From Symbiodinium natans (taxonomy: Eukaryota > Sar > Dinophyceae > Suessiales > Symbiodiniaceae): a stretch of DNA of 64,000 bases. A program made the position numbers and the translations under genes. Location: NCBI GenBank assembly GCA_905221605.1, contig CAJNDS010002833.1, positions 124,001 to 188,000 on the forward strand, read 5' to 3'. Position 1 is the stretch's first letter. The number at the start of each line of letters is the position of its first letter. Positions 1 to 37,999 of this stretch are shown piece after piece. The notes beneath the pieces were generated by a model, which was given only the letters and a program-made list of their open reading frames with translations, ran no database searches and was not told the origin of the DNA.

Positions 1-660
1 GGTTTCGGGTTTAGGGTTTAGGGTTTAGGGAGAGTTTCTGAGAACAACCCTAAACCTCGAACACTCAAACTCCCAACCCAACGAGTGCTTCGACACACCC
101 TTGCTGTGCCACACGGGGAGGAGGAGGAGGAGGAGGAGGGGCATTGTCTGGCAGGCGGCGCCCTAAGCCCTAAGCCCTAAGCCCTAAGCCCTAAACCCTA
201 AACCCTAAACCCTAAACCCTAAACCCTAAACCCTAAACCCTAAACCCTACCCAAAGACACGGCAGCAGGTTGGCGATCGCCCGCTGTTTGGTGAAGGATC
301 CGCCGATTGTAGCCACTGGACACTGAAGTGACATTGCAGGGCTTCAGGAGTTGCTTTGAGTTCCCAAAAACCATTATGAAATACGATTCTTATTCTTATT
401 CTTTTTCTTATTCTTACGTTCATTCTCATTCTTATGCTATTTCTTGTTCTTGTACTATTTCTTATTCTAGTTATTATGATTATGAGTATTATGGTTATTT
501 GTTGCAGATATTCCGAACAAAAATGACCATGGCCTGAGCCTTCTACGGGATCAAGGTGAAAATTCGGAGTCGGCCCTCTTGATCAAGAAAGAGGGTTTAG
601 GGTTTAGGGTTTAGGGTTAGGGTTTAGAGTTTAGGGTTTAGGGTTTAGGGCGCTTGTTGT
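1..660. repeat. Telomere-type repeat blocks with short unique spacers
   Basis: The start of the window carries blocks of TTTAGGG (1-30, about 594-650) and CCCTAAA or CCCTAAG (about 162-249), so both orientations occur within 600 bases. This argues for interstitial telomere-type repeats and not a simple chromosome end, which would be a single uninterrupted orientation. A GGA triplet run sits at 118-140. Apart from the pyrimidine-rich simple repeat at 380-480 I see no supported gene here. Upstream exons of the ABC transporter beginning at 671 are expected but were not found. Confidence 0.8.
380..485. repeat. TATTCT-like simple repeat
   Basis: A degenerate hexamer-like run of TTATTC and TCTTAT motifs. 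It gives a spurious Tyr/Ser-rich reading frame, which I do not treat as a gene. Confidence 0.7.
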
Positions 661-670
661 GGAGAATGAG

Positions 671-1511
671 GTGCTGGATGAGGCCACCTCTGCGCTGGAC
701 TCCCAGACGGAGCAGCGCATCCAGCAGGCGCTGAGCGTTCTCAGCGCGTCGCGGACGGCCGCTCGGACGTTAGACCCTTCATGGGTGTAGGGTTTAGGGT
801 TTAGGGTTTAGGGTTTAGGGTTTAGGGTCCATGAGTACAGGCAGCGATCTCCGCAAAAACCCTCAGCCCTAAACCCTCAACCTTAATCTCTTAACCCTGT
901 GGAGCTTTGTTTTCTTGAGGGCTAGGGAAGATCAAGCTGACCTGACCTGTTTAGGGTTTTAGGGTTTTAGGGTTTTAGGGTTTTAGGGTTTTAGGGTTTT
1001 AGGGCTTTAGGTTTTTAGGGTTTTAGGGTTTTAGGGTTTTCGGGTTTTGGGGTCTTAGGGTCTTAGGGTTCTAGGGGTTTAGGGGTTTAGGGGTTCAGGG
1101 TTTAGGGTTTGGGCTCAGATGAGCAAAGAAATCCGGGGGCAGGTTGTGGCAATCGCCCACCGCCTCAGCACCATCAAGGCCTACGATCAGATCTGCGTCC
1201 TGGAGTCCGGACAAATCGCCCCTCGGCCCCCAAAGGGCTTAGGGTTTAGGGTTTCGGGTTTAGGGTTTACTGGTTGCTGCTCAACTCCTTGGAGGTTCAG
1301 GGTACTGAAAACCTAAACCCTAAACCCTAAACCCTAAACCCGAAACCCTAAACCCTAGCCCTAAACCCTAAACCCTAAACCCCAAATCGCTCCTCAGGTG
1401 GAGTCCGGCACGCACGACAGCCTCCTCGAGAGAGGGGAGGCTTATGCTGCGATGTGGAAGAGACAGGCTGCTGGAATCATGGAAGATCCAGAATGGGAGG
1501 ACCCCCTTTAG
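671..1511 (+). CDS. ABC transporter ATP-binding domain, last three exons
   Basis: C-terminal part of an ABC transporter ATPase domain, which hydrolyses ATP to drive membrane export. Exon 671-757 encodes Walker B and D-loop (VLDEATSALDSQTEQ) and ends in SASRT. Exon 1143-1217 begins VVAIAHRLSTI, the H-loop, and ends LESGQI. Exon 1398-1511 continues VESGTHDSLLERGEAYAAMW, the usual end of B-family exporters. All three join in phase 0 and read as one continuous domain. Inferred donors are GC (after 757 and 1217); acceptors are AG. The stop TAG at 1509-1511 lies inside the first unit of a TTTAGGG array, so the array may supply the stop codon. Walker A and the signature motif lie outside the window or were not found. 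Both introns are filled with telomere-type repeats. Alternatively a GA donor near 1500 could lead to another exon near 1820-1908. Family assignment is firm; the 3' end is less so. Confidence 0.85.
787..1111. repeat. TTTAGGG and TTTTAGGG arrays in ABC intron 1
   Basis: Six TTTAGGG units at about 787-829, then an octamer variant array TTTTAGGG at about 949-1111 that decays into TTAGGGTC and TTTAGGGG variants. The two blocks occupy most of the inferred intron between exons 671-757 and 1143-1217. Confidence 0.85.
1237..1384. repeat. Opposed telomere-type blocks in ABC intron 2
   Basis: TTTAGGG units at about 1237-1268 are followed by CCCTAAA units at 1312-1384. The two blocks face each other, so transcript of this intron could fold into a hairpin. 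Confidence 0.75.
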
Positions 1512-1800
1512 GGTTTAGGGTTTAGGGTTTAGGGTTTAGGGTTTAGGGTTTAGGGTTTAGGGTTTAGGGTTTAGGGTTTAGGGCCTAGATAGAGACTTTG
1601 AAAACGCCCCGATGCCCTTGCTAAAACGTGCCAAGCTAAGAGACCTTTGCGTGTATGTGTGTGCGTATATATATATATATATAATGTATACATGTGTATA
1701 TATATATATAGACACATAACATACATATGTACATATATATATATGTATATTGTATTTATACATACACATATATATGTACATATATACATATATATAGATG
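1506..1800. repeat. TTTAGGG array followed by TA-rich microsatellite
   Basis: About eleven TTTAGGG units (1506-1584), then a TA/TATG dinucleotide-rich stretch at 1662-1800. Reading frames on the minus strand here (Tyr/Ile-rich) are simple-repeat artefacts. Confidence 0.85.
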
Positions 1801-1819
1801 TACATATTGGTGATTAATT

Positions 1820-1908
1820 TCTTGAGTCATTGACACATGCCCCGGCTGAAGCGAAGGACGTGCAGGCTGGCAGTCCTAAGAAGGGAGCTGAGAAGGCAGC
1901 TGCCAGCT
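1820..1908 (+). CDS. Possible small terminal exon, unassigned
   Basis: After CTTGAG a short open frame encodes an Ala/Lys/Glu-rich tail that contains AGSPKKGAEKAAAS and ends in TGA at 1906-1908. The composition and GC-rich codons resemble exons in this window, and it is flanked by repeats on both sides. It could be an alternative last exon of the ABC gene (if a GA donor near 1500 is used) or an unrelated remnant. No homology is recognised. Confidence 0.3.
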
Positions 1909-1913
1909 GACGG

Positions 1914-1964
1914 GCTTAGGGCTTAGGGCTTAGGGCTTAGGGCTTAGGGTTTAGGGTTTAGGGT

Positions 1965-2003
<39 letters not shown>

Positions 2004-2006
2004 GGG
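1914..2006. repeat. Variant heptamer array (GCTTAGG, TTTAGGG, TTGAGGG)
   Basis: Successive runs of GCTTAGG, TTTAGGG and TTGAGGG units, showing local homogenisation of different heptamer variants. Confidence 0.8.
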
Positions 2007-2070
2007 GCATTCGGCGGCCCTGTACATACGGCTAGCGGCTGGAGACTCTTGATGCTCGCCGCAGCGAGAC

Positions 2071-2454
2071 TTGTACAGACTTGTAAGCCTCTTCCGGCGG
2101 CAGGCAGCGGGCCACGAAGCAATATCCCCTTATAGCCCTTGTTATTATACACAACAAATCGGTCCCAATATGTTGATGGTCCTTGTTGAACAGAAGTTCC
2201 AACAGTGGGCCTTCTTGCAGGTCATAGTCACGGTTGAGGACATCGCTAGGCTGCTGCGAGGGGGGTGGGTGGTACTTTCAATAAAGCCGAGGACGATCGC
2301 ACCTGCCAGCGCCGGCAGTCTTTGCGGCGATCCTTCGCATTGGCTCTTCAAGGGCAACGTCCGTGTGGACGATGCATTCCTGCATCTGCCCTGGGCGAAG
2401 ATCCGCCGGCATGTGCAGCTTCGACCACTGCCGGCCTGTCGTCAGGGTTACTGA
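2071..2454 (+). CDS. Hypothetical ORF, unrecognised
   Basis: A 127-codon open frame between telomere-type blocks ending in TGA at 2452-2454. The C-terminal half has GC-rich codons and a plausible composition (for example VRVDDAFLHLPWAKIRRHVQ), whereas the first half is less protein-like. I recognise no domain. It may be one exon plus retained intron, or noncoding. A competing minus-strand frame (2145-2357) is shorter and no more convincing. Confidence 0.3.
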   Translation: MYRLVSLFRRQAAGHEAISPYSPCYYTQQIGPNMLMVLVEQKFQQWAFLQVIVTVEDIARLLRGGWVVLSIKPRTIAPASAGSLCGDPSHWLFKGNVRVDDAFLHLPWAKIRRHVQLRPLPACRQGY

Positions 2455-2838
2455 GCTGCCCCCCTGCTACCCTAAACCCTAAACCCTAAACCCCCCCCAT
2501 GTATATCTATATATATATATATATGTGTGTGTATGTATATATATATATACACATATATATACATATACCTATCTTTGTGCCAGTTCTTTAGAGTTCCTTT
2601 TTGGGGTAGCCTTTATATGTATGCATATATACATATATATGTATGTGTGTACGTAGATATCTAAAGGCCTGTGCGATGTGACATGCTTCGGTATCTTGCT
2701 TGGACCCTTAGACACTTGGGCCATCTTGGGCCTCGCGTGATTTTCCAACGACTCCAAAGAACTTTGGTTTAAGAGTCCCAGGCTCCACTGCGCCCCAAGG
2801 TCCAAAGAAAAGTGCCCTGATTGACTGGGGGGGGAAGG
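2455..2838. repeat. CCCTAAA block and TA/TG microsatellite, no gene seen
   Basis: A few CCCTAAA units (2469-2492) precede TA/TG dinucleotide repeats to about 2660. The remaining 180 bases before the transporter show no coding signal. Confidence 0.6.
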
Positions 2839-3055
2839 ATTGGGGGTGTTTGTTGCTTGCAACTGCTGTTATGATGACATCTGCCGTTGCCACTACTTTT
2901 CCGTCATGACCGACAAACCGAAAGTAGCCATGCAGCTGGCAAGTCTGTGTTGTCCAGTTGTCGCTTGCGTGCACCATGATGCGTTCTGCTGCGATGTCTG
3001 CTCTTGTAGTTTTCAGTTTTTGCGCTGTCACTGGTACGTCCATCCCGTGCAAACC

Positions 3056-4426
3056 ATGGCACCCATACTAAGCGCTCTGGCAACTGGCATCGGCCTGTTG
3101 ACCGACAAGTACATGCTTGGCGCCACCAATTTTGTCGAGCACTATGCGCTCGACTTTCACGCAACTCATGCACAGAAGGATTTCGTGAAAGCTGCCATGT
3201 ACGCCGGGGCTATGCTGGGCATGATTGTCATGGGTCCGGCATCCGACTTTTTTGGACGCCGTTTAGGCCTCATTCTTTGCTCCTTTATCACGCTGCTCGG
3301 TGCATTGCTCTCTGCTCTGGCTTGGAGTGAGAACGCACTCATTGCAGCCCGTGTCATCACTGGTATTGGTATGGGTGGTGAGTATCCCCTGGCTTCGTCG
3401 CACTCTGCCGAATCGTCGGACAAGACGAGCGACGGTGCTCGAAACGTCGCCCTACTGTACCTCTTCGGGAGCGGTTTTGGCCAGGCGTTGTGCCCGTTCG
3501 TGACGTACTTGATGGATGTCGCGGGTGTTCCGCACAAGCTTCTTTGGCGATGGATCTTTGGAGTGGGCGTGATTCTCTCGGCTCTGGGCCTGGCCTTGCG
3601 GTACTTCGCCATCCAGGACAGCCAGAAGTTCGTGGAAAGCAAGCAGGCCGAGCAGAAGCACCATGCAAGCACATGGAAGATCCTGGCCCCGTACTGGCGG
3701 GCGCTTCTGGGAACAGCGGGGTGCTGGTTCCTCTTCGACATTGTCGAGTATGGGTTGAAGCAGAATGATGCGGCAATCTTTAGCAAGAACGCCTCGGCCA
3801 CGTATACCGACAGCATCCTCCAAGTTTTATGGAGCCGCCTACTGGTGATCCCTTCCTTGATTTTTGCCCCGTGGCTCCTTACCAAGATCTCCAGCAAAAG
3901 AGTTCAGCTCGTGGGCTTCCTGGGCTGTGCGCTGGCCAACCTCATTTTAGCAGTTGCCTATGAAGAGTTGCAAGACTTGTCTGGCCTCTTCTTTGCGTTC
4001 TATATTGCTCAGCTGTCCTTCCAGAGCCTGCCAGGGGTCACCACCATGGCGATCTCGGCGGAGATCTACCCAAGCATGGTCCGCGGCACCGGCGCCGGCA
4101 TCAGCGCCGCCTGCGGCAAGCTCGGCGCGACCGTCGGCTCCTACTTCTTTTCCGAGCTCAAGAACTTGGGGGAAATCAGGGCGATCTTCTGGACCGTGTT
4201 TGCCACATCTGGTCTGGCCATGCTACTCACGGTGCTCACTACTCCCTACTACAACGGAGATGGGCTTGATGAGGCAGATGCGCTTGCCTGTGACTCAAAG
4301 CCAGGCCAGGCGGTGAAGGTGCTGTACGCCGGTCCGAAGAATTGTGACGGGACAGAGCCAACGAAGTCGGCCAGATACGTCTCGGAGGACTTGGCCGACG
4401 ATGCTGAGGAGAATGTGATGGCCTAA
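3056..4426 (+). CDS. MFS transporter, phosphate/organic-ion permease type, intronless
   Basis: A 456-residue 12-helix major facilitator superfamily permease of the inner or plasma membrane. TM1 contains GIGLLTDKY, matching the Asp in TM1 of Pho84-like H+/phosphate symporters. The loop 2-3 signature is GPASDFFGRRLGL. RVITGIGMGGEYPLASSHSA matches the phosphate-symporter TM4 signature, and EIYPSMVRGTGAGISAACGK the TM11 region. This points to the sugar/phosphate-porter clan. Substrate cannot be read from sequence; phosphate or an organic anion are both possible. The frame is open from 2840, but the extra residues are Cys-rich and unlike the family. ATG 3056 lies just before TM1 in an ACCATGG context, and a pyrimidine run with TTTTCAG at about 3010-3018 could be a splice or trans-splice acceptor. 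Unlike its neighbours it has no intron and no telomere-type repeats. The stop is TAA followed by AAAAG. Confidence 0.88.
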   Translation: MAPILSALATGIGLLTDKYMLGATNFVEHYALDFHATHAQKDFVKAAMYAGAMLGMIVMGPASDFFGRRLGLILCSFITLLGALLSALAWSENALIAARVITGIGMGGEYPLASSHSAESSDKTSDGARNVALLYLFGSGFGQALCPFVTYLMDVAGVPHKLLWRWIFGVGVILSALGLALRYFAIQDSQKFVESKQAEQKHHASTWKILAPYWRALLGTAGCWFLFDIVEYGLKQNDAAIFSKNASATYTDSILQVLWSRLLVIPSLIFAPWLLTKISSKRVQLVGFLGCALANLILAVAYEELQDLSGLFFAFYIAQLSFQSLPGVTTMAISAEIYPSMVRGTGAGISAACGKLGATVGSYFFSELKNLGEIRAIFWTVFATSGLAMLLTVLTTPYYNGDGLDEADALACDSKPGQAVKVLYAGPKNCDGTEPTKSARYVSEDLADDAEENVMA

Positions 4427-5418
4427 AAAGGGAGGGTGCCAAATGGTGCAATAGACTGAGTAGACTGCAAAGTAGCTGCACGAGAGCTTTTGAACGGCTG
4501 CGGGGCCGTTCTTGCAAAGCGAGAAGTCTGGTGCCACAATAATTGTTTTTCTCAAGCCGCCGGCGAGATCTGACCTAGAGCCGGTTTCCTCTTGACCTCA
4601 CAGCCCACGCTGGAATGTGCAATTAACCTGCAAGATTATGCACGAGCCATCAAAAGCCATCCAGGGCCATCAAGAGCCATCAAGAGCCATATCTTGCGCT
4701 GCTTGAGCGCCGAAAACATGATTACCAGGATCTGTGTCTTTCGTGCCATCTAGTTCAACCGTGCGTCTGAATTGTGGGAGATATTGGAGCCGCAACGATC
4801 CCAGATGCCAACGCAACACACGTGCAGCTCTCGAAGTTAGAGTTTCTTCTCGCAGCGTGGAGCCATAGCCTGGGGTACCCCAACAGGCCCAACAACCCAA
4901 GCCCTAAACTCAAAACCCCAAGCCCTAAACCCTAAACTCCAAAACCCTAAACCCCAAACCCTTTAAACCCCAAACCCTAAACCCCAAAGCCCAAACCTCG
5001 AGAGCTGCCATCATCGTCTGCCACTCGCAGGCTCATGTGCCTTCGGCACCCTAAGTCCCTGATATTTAGGATTTAGGGTTTAGGGTTTAGGCCCCCCCCA
5101 AAAAAAAAATATATATATATATTCTTCTTCCTTATAAGGGCATTATTGGGATTATTTTGCATATATGTTTGGGTGTTCTTAAGCAAATAGTAGATCAGAG
5201 GGTGTAGCAGAAGAGAGTTTTTAAAAGCCAGGCAGTAGAGGAAAATGCAAGGTTTAGGGTTTTATGGTTCTTAGATGTTTTGTGAGGCTTTTCTAGAGGG
5301 TTTTGTTAGGGTTAGGGGCTCAATTCTGAATCCGACGCCCTCAAGTCTACTGCCCATGAGACCCCAGGAACCCCTAAACCATTCTAAGCCCTAAACCCTC
5401 AACCCTAAACAAAGCGCC
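4427..5418. other. Intergenic region with degenerate CCCTAAA block
   Basis: After the transporter there is a short GAGCCATCAA tandem (about 4646-4690), then CCCTAAA-like variants with C or A changes (4895-5000) and a few TTTAGGG units near 5068-5090. A poly-A/TA run is at 5099-5121 and the right half of a small foldback element at 5121-5193. No gene is supported. Confidence 0.6.
5121..5193. mobile_element. Foldback family 1, truncated right half
   Basis: Matches the right half of a roughly 110-bp foldback element seen again at 5991, 29296, 33717 and 56675: CTTATAAGGGCATTATTGGG, then GTTCTTAAGCAAATAGTAG. The left inverted repeat is missing and replaced by a TA run. Confidence 0.6.
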
Positions 5419-33563
<28,145 letters not shown>

Positions 33564-33716
33564 GCTCCGGGCTCAGAATATTCTTGGGGTTAGGGTTTCT
33601 AGGGTATAGGGTTTAGGGTTTAGGGTTTAGGGTTTGGGGTTTAGGGTTTAGGGTTTAGGGTTTCGGGTTTAGGGTTTACGGTTTAGGGTTTAGGGTTTAG
33701 GGTTTAGGGCCCTTTC

Positions 33717-33820
33717 CTACTAGTTGCTTAAGGACCCCGCAGAAAGTATAAAATGTTCTTCCTCATAAGGGCAATGTCGGGATTATCTCTTTTCTTTTTT
33801 GGGGTTCTTAGGCAAATAGT
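33717..33820. mobile_element. Foldback family 1 copy
   Basis: CTACTAGTTGCTTAAGGACC at the left and GGGGTTCTTAGGCAAATAGT at the right, with core AAAATGTTCTTCCTCATAAG. Confidence 0.75.
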
Positions 33821-35228
33821 CGCCTGAGCCCGAATGAAACCCTCAGAGCCTTGAACCTTTGAACCCTGAAGCCCTACACAAGTCCGAAATGGAGATGCCA
33901 CCCTTCATGATCATGGTTCTTTTTGAGGGCAAGTGGCTGGGCTTCATTTTAAATACTTGAAGACTCGTGGCTAGCCCAGTGGCAACCGTATTCTTGAGTT
34001 GGGTTTTTTTTGGACTCCGTTCCAGCAGAAAGTGGGGGAGCCTTTTCAATCATGTGGTCATTGGGCTACAATAGCTAGGATTAAAGAAGCTGTGGTACAT
34101 AGAGCCCTAAACCCTAAACCCTAAACCCTAAACCCCACTTGGCACAGGTCTGTTAAGTGCAGAATCTTGAACCCTAAGCGGCTGAAGTCCAGCGCCGGGG
34201 TGAAGCGACAGCCCTAAGGTTTAGGGTTGAGGGTTTAGGGTTTAGAAACCCTGAACCCTAAACCCTAAACGAACCCCCCAGCAAGCTCATAGATGTCTTT
34301 CTTCGGGCTGCTAGAAAAAAGTTGTCCGGTGTGTTTCTTCCGAGGTACCCCATGTGTGCAACCCACCATGAAATATTCATCTGGGCAGTTCAACCCTAAA
34401 CCCTAAACCCTCAACCCTCAACCCTAAACCCTAAACCCTAAACCCTAAACCCTAAACCCTAAACCTGAAGCTCGCTCGGGGTCCTTTTCCCGCGAGGTGC
34501 CATTCGACTGGACTTGCCATGACCTCTGGCCCGGCATCCAAGCCTCGCCTGTTCGCTTCGAACGGGGTTTTCGGGCTTTAGGGGTTGCTTACCCCTTTAG
34601 GGTTTAGGGTTTAGGGTTTAGGGTTTAGGGTTTCGGGTTTAGGGTTTAGGGTTGTTACGGAGCCTTACATAGGGCACCTCAAAAGCCCGTAGATAAGAGA
34701 ATCCCACGGTTGAGAGAGGGGGGGGGGAGGGGGGTTCTTCTAAATGAGGAGCGCTTCTGGGAGTACGAAGGGGTCCTATATCATATCAGAACCAAAGCAG
34801 TTCAGAACTCTGCGGTGCTTTACTGTGACTTTGGATCTTTCGCCTTTTGGGGTTTCTTGGGTTTCTTAGTAAGGCAGCAAAAAATAGATTTATGGCTACC
34901 CTGCTACGTGCAGCCAAGATCCTATCAGAACCAAAGCAGTTCATGAGGGGGCCGCCGTTTCGGACAGCTTCAGCAGTTTGGTTTGGCCTGGGCTTGCTTC
35001 TGTAGTCTAAAGCCCTAAACCCTAAACCCTCAAGTCCCCGAACCAGTCACAGGGCCCCTAGACCCTTCGATCCCATGTCATGCCCTAGATCTAAGCCCTA
35101 AACCCTAAACCCTAGACCAGCGACCCCCTGAACCCTGAACCTGAAACACCGAAAACGTACCCGAAGCCTTCCTAAACCCCTAAACCCTAAACCCTAAACC
35201 CCCAAGCCCACAAATATTCTGCCTTGAG
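33821..35228. other. Telomere-type blocks and unassigned unique sequence
   Basis: CCCTAAA or TTTAGGG blocks at 34104-34135, 34220-34275, 34395-34466, 34595-34655, 35015-35035, 35095-35115 and 35175-35205. Short unique stretches between them could hold microexons, but no frame is distinctive. A repeat AGAACCAAAGCAGTTCA occurs twice (34788 and 34928). Confidence 0.5.
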
Positions 35229-35293
35229 TTGGAGGACTGGCTTCTCAATGGGCTCAGAGCAGGGCCGGCTCGCCCGCCAAAGAGAGGAGGCAG
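35229..35293 (+). CDS. Candidate exon, unassigned protein
   Basis: After TTGAG the frame LEDWLLNGLRAGPARPPKRG runs to a GT donor (GGCAG|GTCTGG). Phase 0 entry is compatible with the preceding coiled-coil exon, but composition is no longer coiled-coil, so membership of that gene is uncertain. Confidence 0.35.
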
Positions 35294-35319
35294 GTCTGGC
35301 TTTGGGGGGTGGGATTTCG

Positions 35320-35406
35320 AACCCTAAACCCTAAACCCTAAACCCTAAACCCTAAACCCTAAACCCTAAACCCTAACCCCTAAACCCTAAACCCTAAACC
35401 CTAAAC
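35320..35406. repeat. CCCTAAA array
   Basis: About twelve units, followed by a 12-base poly-G run. Confidence 0.9.
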
Positions 35407-36176
35407 TGGGGGGGGGGGGGCGGTCTATATATTTTTGAATGATTCAGCTCAAGGCTTCCTGGTGTCAGTCGTTTAGGGAGTTTAGGGGGTTTAGGGAGTT
35501 CTGCGCGAAGTCTTTGTCTTCACAGTGGAGGACGGTCTCTGTCGCTTAGCCGGCCTGCTGCGAAACCGACGGCCTTCAGTCGCAGTTGAGAACCCTGGTA
35601 TTCATTGCCTTAAAAAACCTCGTAAGCTGGAACCACACCCCAAACATTTATGCAACCGAAAAGAACCTAAGAGGCCCCTCAACACAAAGGCAGAAACCTA
35701 AAGAACCTTGAAGACATTCTTTTGGCCCTAAACCCTAAACCCCAAACCCCTAAACCCTAAACCCGAAATCCTAAACTCCCTAAACCCTAAGCCCTAAGAG
35801 GTGCCAGGGCCCCTTTTGGCCCCCACCCTTCACGAGGCTTTGGCGGAGCTCTCGACCGTGATCCAGGAGGCCCAGTGCTCGGGGGGTCTGAGGGCTTAAG
35901 GATATAGGGGTTTTGGGTTTTGGGTTTGGGTTCAAGGTTCAAGGTTCTTGGGGTTTAGGGGTTAGGATTCAGGGTAGGAACCGGTGGGTTTAAGGATTTA
36001 GGGTCTAGGGTTTAAAGTTGAGGGTTAAGGTTCAGGGTTTGGGGTTCAAGGTTCTTAGGCTTGAGGGGTTGGGGTTCAGGAGGTATTCCATGAGAACCCT
36101 AAACCCTAAACCCTAAACCCTAGGCTGAGGGCTTTAGGGCAGCCTAGGGTTACCCGTCAGCACTTCCACCCTAAAC

Positions 36177-36272
36177 TTGGGATGCTCCCCCTTATACTAA
36201 GAGTCCCTGGATTTTTTGTGGGGGGTACTATCATCCCTATTAAGGACTCTTAGTATAGGGGGAACACCCCAA
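36177..36272. mobile_element. Foldback family 3, intact hairpin
   Basis: TTGGGATGCTCCCCCTTATA with CTAAGAGTCC pairs with GGACTCTTAG and TATAGGGGGAACACCCCAA. Related single arms (ATGTTCCCCCTTAT and GTCCTNAATAGGGA) occur near 32350, 44525, 46410 and 58450. Confidence 0.75.
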
Positions 36273-36286
36273 CCCCAAAAAATCTA

Positions 36287-36560
36287 AACCCTAAACCCTA
36301 AACCCTAAACCCTAAACCCTAAACCCTAAACCCTAAACCCTTACCCTTACACCCTAAACTCTCAAACCGTGTGAACCTTGTCTGGCTAGCAGGCCTGCCG
36401 ACAAAGCGCCGGCGCCTTGCAGAAGTGGTCCTCTGCCTTGCTTGGAGGCTCTCGGGATATTTTTCTGGGGGAGCGGGTTTGGCATTTAGGGTTTAGGGTT
36501 TAGGGTTTAGGGTTTAGGGTTTAGGGTTTAGGGTTTAGGGTTTAGGGTTTAGGGTTTAGA
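36287..36560. repeat. Opposed CCCTAAA and TTTAGGG arrays
   Basis: About eight CCCTAAA units (36287-36345) and about eleven TTTAGGG units (36485-36560), about 140 bases apart. A GC-rich coding-like stretch (36394-36464) lies between them. Confidence 0.9.
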
Positions 36561-37323
36561 CTGTTCTCTCAAGGTCCTGTTTGGGGTACCCTAGTTTCCA
36601 GAAGACTCAGACTCCTGATACGAGGAATCCCCCAAGATGGATCCTAACGTCGGGAAGCTGCCGCATCCTACACGATGTTGAGGGTTGAGGTTTAGGGCTC
36701 CGATTCCCAAAGCAGCTTCAACTAGGAAGGCCTTTGGGACATGTTCTATTTTCCCTTACTGGGTTGAAGAGGATCATATCTTAGGAATGTTGTCCCTAAA
36801 CCCTAAACCTAAACCCGAACATTTTTTAGAGGGTTTTAAGGGCCATCCTAGGTGGTGCCCTGTGCCGGTGTCCGCAGGTGGAGACGAAGAGCCTGCCTGG
36901 ATCCGAGTGGTCTGGGTTCAGGGTTTAGGGTTTATGGTTTAGGGTTCAGGGTTTAGGGTTTAGGGTTTCGGGTTCAGGGTTTAGGGTTCAGGGTTCAGGG
37001 TTCAGGGTTTAGGGTTTAGGGTGCAGCTTCAAGCCATGGCACACCCAAAACAGAGGAGTCTCGCGATTAGAGTTTTTGGGGCTTGTCAGGGTTTATAGGC
37101 TGTATAGGCTTTATAGGGTCTTATAGGGTCTTATGGGGTGTATAGGGTTTTTATGGGATTTTAGGGTTTTTGGGGGGGTTTAGGGTGTTTTAGGGTTTCT
37201 GGTTTACGAGCTGTGGCCCTCCGGAACCCCGAAGCCACATTCCTGCTGCCTGGCGGAGTAGCCGACGCAGTTTAAGGCCCGGCGGCTACGCATCCGCAGC
37301 AAGGTGGCGAAGAGCCCAGACTC

Positions 37324-37432
37324 GGGGTTTAGGGTTTAGGGTTTAGGGTTTAGGGTTTAGGGTTTAGGGTTTAGGGTTTAGGGTTTAGGGTTTAGGGTGT
37401 AGGGTTTAGGGTTTAGGGTTTAGGGTTTAGGG
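37324..37432. repeat. TTTAGGG array, about 15 units
   Basis: Nearly perfect array beginning directly after a coding-like segment with FKARRLRIRSKVAKSPDS (about 37271-37324). Confidence 0.9.
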
Positions 37433-37889
37433 CTTGGCGCTTAGGGCTTGGGGTTTAGGGAAGTTTGTGCCCACCCTCAGTGCCGAACAACCCTTGCCAG
37501 CCCTCACAAAAGCCCTAAAACCCTAAACCCTAATCCCTAAACCCCGCAGTAGCCCCTGAAACCCCTAAACCCTTGTAGGCCCTCATGGAGCCCTTCTCAA
37601 CCCCGAATCTCTCCCAGTCCCTCACCCAGAATATGACATGTTCCCATTCGAATATGTATGGTATTTGGGTGGGGGGTTTAGTATCAGGGGAGGGGGCCGA
37701 TCCCCTGATGATATCCGAAGGAGACGGCGGGCGTTCCTGAGATTGACTTTGAAGCCCGCCTCCCCCCATGCGAGCGAGAAGCTTTGCTGAAGCCAATCTC
37801 GAATTCGGGTTTAGGGCTTCGGGATTGGGGTTTAGGCAAGCCCGGGCAGAACACGCACACGTAGCCCATCGACAACTCCGAAGGCTGAG

Positions 37890-37967
37890 TTTGCCCAGCA
37901 GCTGTCGCAGTCCGTCCTCGAGGAGCGCCAACCCACTGCATGCAACTGCTGGGAACGTCATTTCGAG
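37890..37967 (+). CDS. Candidate exon, unassigned protein
   Basis: Exactly 26 codons between CTGAG and a GT donor (CGAG|GTCC), phase 0 at both ends. The frame contains FAQQLSQSVLEERQ followed by a Cys/Trp-rich end (CNCWERHFE). The helical, Gln/Glu-rich start suits continuation of the coiled-coil gene, but this is inference. The overlapping minus-strand open frame (37530-37961) is judged a shadow. Confidence 0.45.
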
Positions 37968-37999
37968 GTCCTAATCCCTGAGCCCTACACACTAAGCCC

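Noticed and set aside
1-250. A true chromosome end at the left edge
   Set aside because: Both orientations of the heptamer are present within 250 bases and similar blocks occur all along the window, so these are interstitial.
247-330. Minus-strand frame with KQRAIANLL, reminiscent of an ABC signature region
   Set aside because: It lies in the opposite orientation to the ABC exons, lacks the LSGGQ core and is short; treated as chance or an unproven inverted remnant.
2700-2740. Possible spliced-leader relic (GCCATCTTGGGCCTC) upstream of the transporter
   Set aside because: It matches the dinoflagellate leader only weakly, with several mismatches and a gap.
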